From Clavulina sp. PMI_390 (lineage: Eukaryota; Basidiomycota; Agaricomycetes; Cantharellales; Hydnaceae), in assembly GCA_015039315.1 (NCBI GenBank), contig WIDE01000234.1:1-22280 (forward strand): DNA of 22,280 nucleotides, read 5' to 3'. A program made the translations under genes and the position numbers. Positions 19,798-22,280 of this stretch are shown in pieces. Below the pieces are notes generated by a model. The model ran no database searches. It was not told the DNA's origin and was given only the letters and a program-made list of their open reading frames with translations. Position 1 is the first letter of the stretch, and each line of letters begins with the position of its first letter.

Positions 19798-20614
19798 ATG
19801 CATAAGTAGAACTAGGTAAGCAGTAGTCACGGCAATATCCCAGCGGCCACCCACTCTGACGGGTTCCTCTGTCAAGAAAGCGCGTCAATAAGCGGATGTA
19901 TTTGCTGATGGATTCTGTTAGAGGCTCACAGTCAATTATTTTTTGGCTTGGTTTGTGCCACTATGTGAAACCTTGCCAATCAGTAGACAGAAATTCTAGC
20001 AGTCACATGAGGCTTACTGGCAACTAATGCACACGTGTCTGGAAGCTGATACACCAAAAGTAAGTCCAACAGGAAAAAAACCCATAAACTAGAAACTCAT
20101 CAACGGAGCCCTGATGGAAAGTCAGCCGCTCACAGAGTGAGACACCGTCTTTCACTACAGGTCAGCCGTCGGAAAGCGGTCCAAATCCAGTGTGTTGGGA
20201 AACACACGGAGATAGGGGACGCATTTCAGGTTGAATAGACTGAAAGGTACTTGAATGGAAGACAGCATCCCACATAGTGAGGTACTTGCTTTCACATTCT
20301 AGGATCTATCAGAAGCAAAGGCAGTTAGGGCGCTCACTTACTTATCAAAGGCCTTGAATGGGGACGCGTTGCTTGTGACTGTTTACAAACAAACAGAACA
20401 ATCAGTTTACCAAATGCGCCCAGAGGTACAACAATAAACATTGTGTGAATCAGACAGATTGGAAACAAAAAATGAAATCAATTGGGAGGAGGAGCTAGCT
20501 AGACAGGAATAAATGGAAAAGAATAAAGATATGATGTTCTTCAATGGATCAAGACTCCAGAAGACCATTGTTGGATGACAAATTACAAAAAAAACGAGTA
20601 TGGAACAAATCAAT
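19798..20614. promoter_or_regulatory. Intergenic region between the two tandem minus-strand genes
   Basis: It should contain the 3' UTR of the Ulp1-JmjC gene (near 20400-20614, AT-rich) and the promoter of the next gene (towards 19798). Neither an additional exon with convincing coding content nor a clear TATA box could be found. Short echoes such as GTCAGCCGCTCACAG / GTCAGCCGTCGG (about 20120 and 20161) are too weak to call a repeat. Confidence 0.4.
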
Positions 20615-22280
20615 TCAATCATCTACATCCTGGTTATCAATGTTGTACTGGGTTCGCCAAAGAATCTCGGTCACAAGCTTATTGTATGTGGCCTGCCAGA
20701 ATTCTTGGAAGTTTTCCATCTGGTTGGTAGTGAACTCAAGCGCAAGGGTATCGGCCTTGGAAGCAACCATGTTGAGCGCAGTGAGCATCCTGCTGGTGGC
20801 AGCCTTGGTGCTCTCATCAGCGTTGAGGCGTGAGGATAGGTCGACTATGGGATCAAACCCAATCAACCATATGGGATCATCCTTGTGGGGCTTGTGGGGG
20901 AGAGTCCGCAGCCAAGGGGCAAACCGCGCAAAGGCAACAAGAGCAAACACATAGTCATTTGCAAACATCTTTTCAGCTGGGCGAGCTCCATGATGCATCA
21001 GCAGGTCGTGAATCATCAACTCAACATTGAAGACCATATCATCATGGTCCGCATTTGTCCACATATCGTGGTAGAGAGCATGGAAAATGGCACCTTCAAT
21101 AGTCCTTCCCAGCGTGTATCTACTGAGGAAGTGGGAGCCCGCCATCAGAATTGATGAGGTCCAAAACCCCTCCTTTGAGACAGAGAACACGGCATGGGGA
21201 GTGCAGGGAGGGAGGATGCTACAGATTGGAGTTAGCACAGCCTATGTGGATAAGGACTACCAACAAAAAGCAAAGATACATACATGGTGTCCCCAGGACC
21301 TAGAACCACTGCAAGAACAATGCAGTCCGCAAAGAGTGCCCACTGCCACGCAAATTTGACACCCCCCGGGTGAATTCTTCAGGATAGACGGAGGGGAGAG
21401 GCGAGTTTGACCGACGCACGCCCCAAATCCAGAGCTTGAAACCCTCTATGATGGTAACAAGCGTACACAGGCCGTTAGCATCAACATGAGGCAGATGACA
21501 GGTGCCACATGTTGATGCTATGGTCCACTTCCGCAAGCCATGGGCCTGATTCCCTAGCGGTAGCCCATGTGCCTTGCCAACACCCACTGAGGCATGAGCA
21601 CGATTGTCACAAGACACAGCACTATAATAAGGATGCATCAGCTAAGATGTTATTCAAGATCATGACAGCCCATACCAATAGATGTCCATGTCAGGATGAG
21701 AAGCTGAGCTTGGCATGTTCAGCGCATTGACAACCTTCTCAGTGGAAGCGCTGTCCAGGATTCCAGCAATGATCTTCTTGGCTTGATTTTCCTCCACCTT
21801 GTACTCTTCAGGGACCCCTGCTGAGTGGTCTTAGGTATATTGAATAAGAAGGAAAGCTAAAAGCGTTATAAGCACTACTAAATTGTACTCACCTTGAGCC
21901 TCAATCAGCGAAGTCCCCTCCACTCCAACACGCTCCAAGTACTTTGACGCCAAATCATGCCGCTCCCAGGCCAGTAGGCGGTGGAAAGCTTCTGGGTCTA
22001 GCGTTGACGATGAAAAATCATCTGCACTTTCCACAATCCACCCCCATATAGTCTGGCGGTACTCTGACATTGACTGTATATCACCAGAAAAGAGGGGCGC
22101 CGTCTGGGAGCCAAACTACGTGAAGGAAAAAGAACCCTCAGCATTAAAGCTTGCACAGTTGCAGCTGATGAAGCTACTCACAAGCTCAGCTTGCGCTTGA
22201 GGCCACCACGTCATGGTAAGCTCCACATTCCGGACAACATGAAGGCCACAGTCGTAATTATTTGACTGGTGCTTGACCTA
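20615..22280 (-). CDS. Ulp1-type SUMO protease / JmjC-like oxygenase fusion, 5' end outside window
   Basis: Suggested exons: 22182-22280, 21893-22115, 21676-21829, 21284-21621 and 20615-21218, with introns of 54-66 nt and matching phases, about 470 residues visible. The first exon reads VKHQSNNYDCGLHVVRN. This is the Ulp1/C48 cysteine-protease signature with the oxyanion Gln six residues before the catalytic Cys (codon 22248-22250). Its His and Asp would lie beyond the right edge. The third and fourth exons lead into a JmjC-like cupin: WTIASTCGTCHLPHVDANG with the HxD iron ligands (about 21480-21488), GFKLWIWG, VVLGPGDT, then the distal His in ILPPCTPHAVFS (about 21190-21215). A helical C-terminal domain follows and ends in DNQDVDD. 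Known JmjC domains bind Fe(II) and 2-oxoglutarate and often demethylate histones; the substrate here is unknown. Within 21284-21621 a G6 run (C6 on the plus strand, 21362-21367) breaks the frame between YPEEFTRG and KFAWQWALFADC by one base. Two adjacent genes instead of a fusion cannot be fully excluded. Confidence 0.75.

Overview
The window looks like nuclear DNA of a filamentous fungus, most likely an agaricomycete (mushroom-forming basidiomycete). Genes are split by many short GT-AG introns of about 43 to 95 nt. They include a NACHT-WD40 receptor of the type expanded in these fungi and a decayed copper radical (glyoxal) oxidase. No tRNA, rRNA or bacterial-type feature was seen. An 878-base run of N (11266-12143) is an assembly gap.

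Layout. (1) 1-7457 is a gene graveyard. A broken glyoxal-oxidase-like pseudogene on the minus strand (1-1320) runs off the left edge. It is followed by non-coding or decayed sequence, a 957-bp fold-back element with arms of about 270 bp (3314-4270), an unidentified coding remnant (about 4564-4870), and two diverged copies of one segment (about 5600-6010 and 6290-6650). A second possible oxidase fragment lies at 5998-6070. (2) 7458-12759 (+) is one multi-exon STAND/NLR gene: C2-like N-terminus, helical region, NACHT ATPase, then WD40 repeats that are almost identical at the DNA level and are interrupted by the assembly gap. A reading-frame break in the C2-like part suggests a recent pseudogene, a missed intron or a sequence error. 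(3) 13017-13500 looks like a retrotransposon LTR, with a TATA box, heat-shock-like elements and a possible primer-binding site. (4) 13580-15840 is a striking array of roughly 70 copies of a 10-bp palindromic motif, TGARCGYTCA. Start-to-start spacing mostly alternates between about 22 and about 31 bp, and a longer period of about 250 bp is superimposed. (5) 16272-22280 (-) holds two intron-rich genes in tandem. The downstream one (16272-19797) encodes a protein of about 900 residues with basic and acidic tracts and two SUMO-interaction-like motifs. The upstream one (20615 to beyond the right edge) joins a Ulp1-type SUMO protease catalytic segment to a JmjC-like Fe(II)/2-oxoglutarate oxygenase domain.

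Working interpretation (inference). The array plus the two minus-strand genes may be one unit. It could be the left part of a large DNA transposon, or another selfish or chromatin-linked element, in which the array is a multi-site platform for an element-encoded or host protein. The Ulp1-JmjC protein and the SIM-bearing protein would be its SUMO/chromatin-directed products. Ulp1 domains are known passengers of several eukaryotic DNA transposon superfamilies, but no transposase is visible here, so this remains a hypothesis. The neighbouring NLR and LTR fit a dynamic accessory region.
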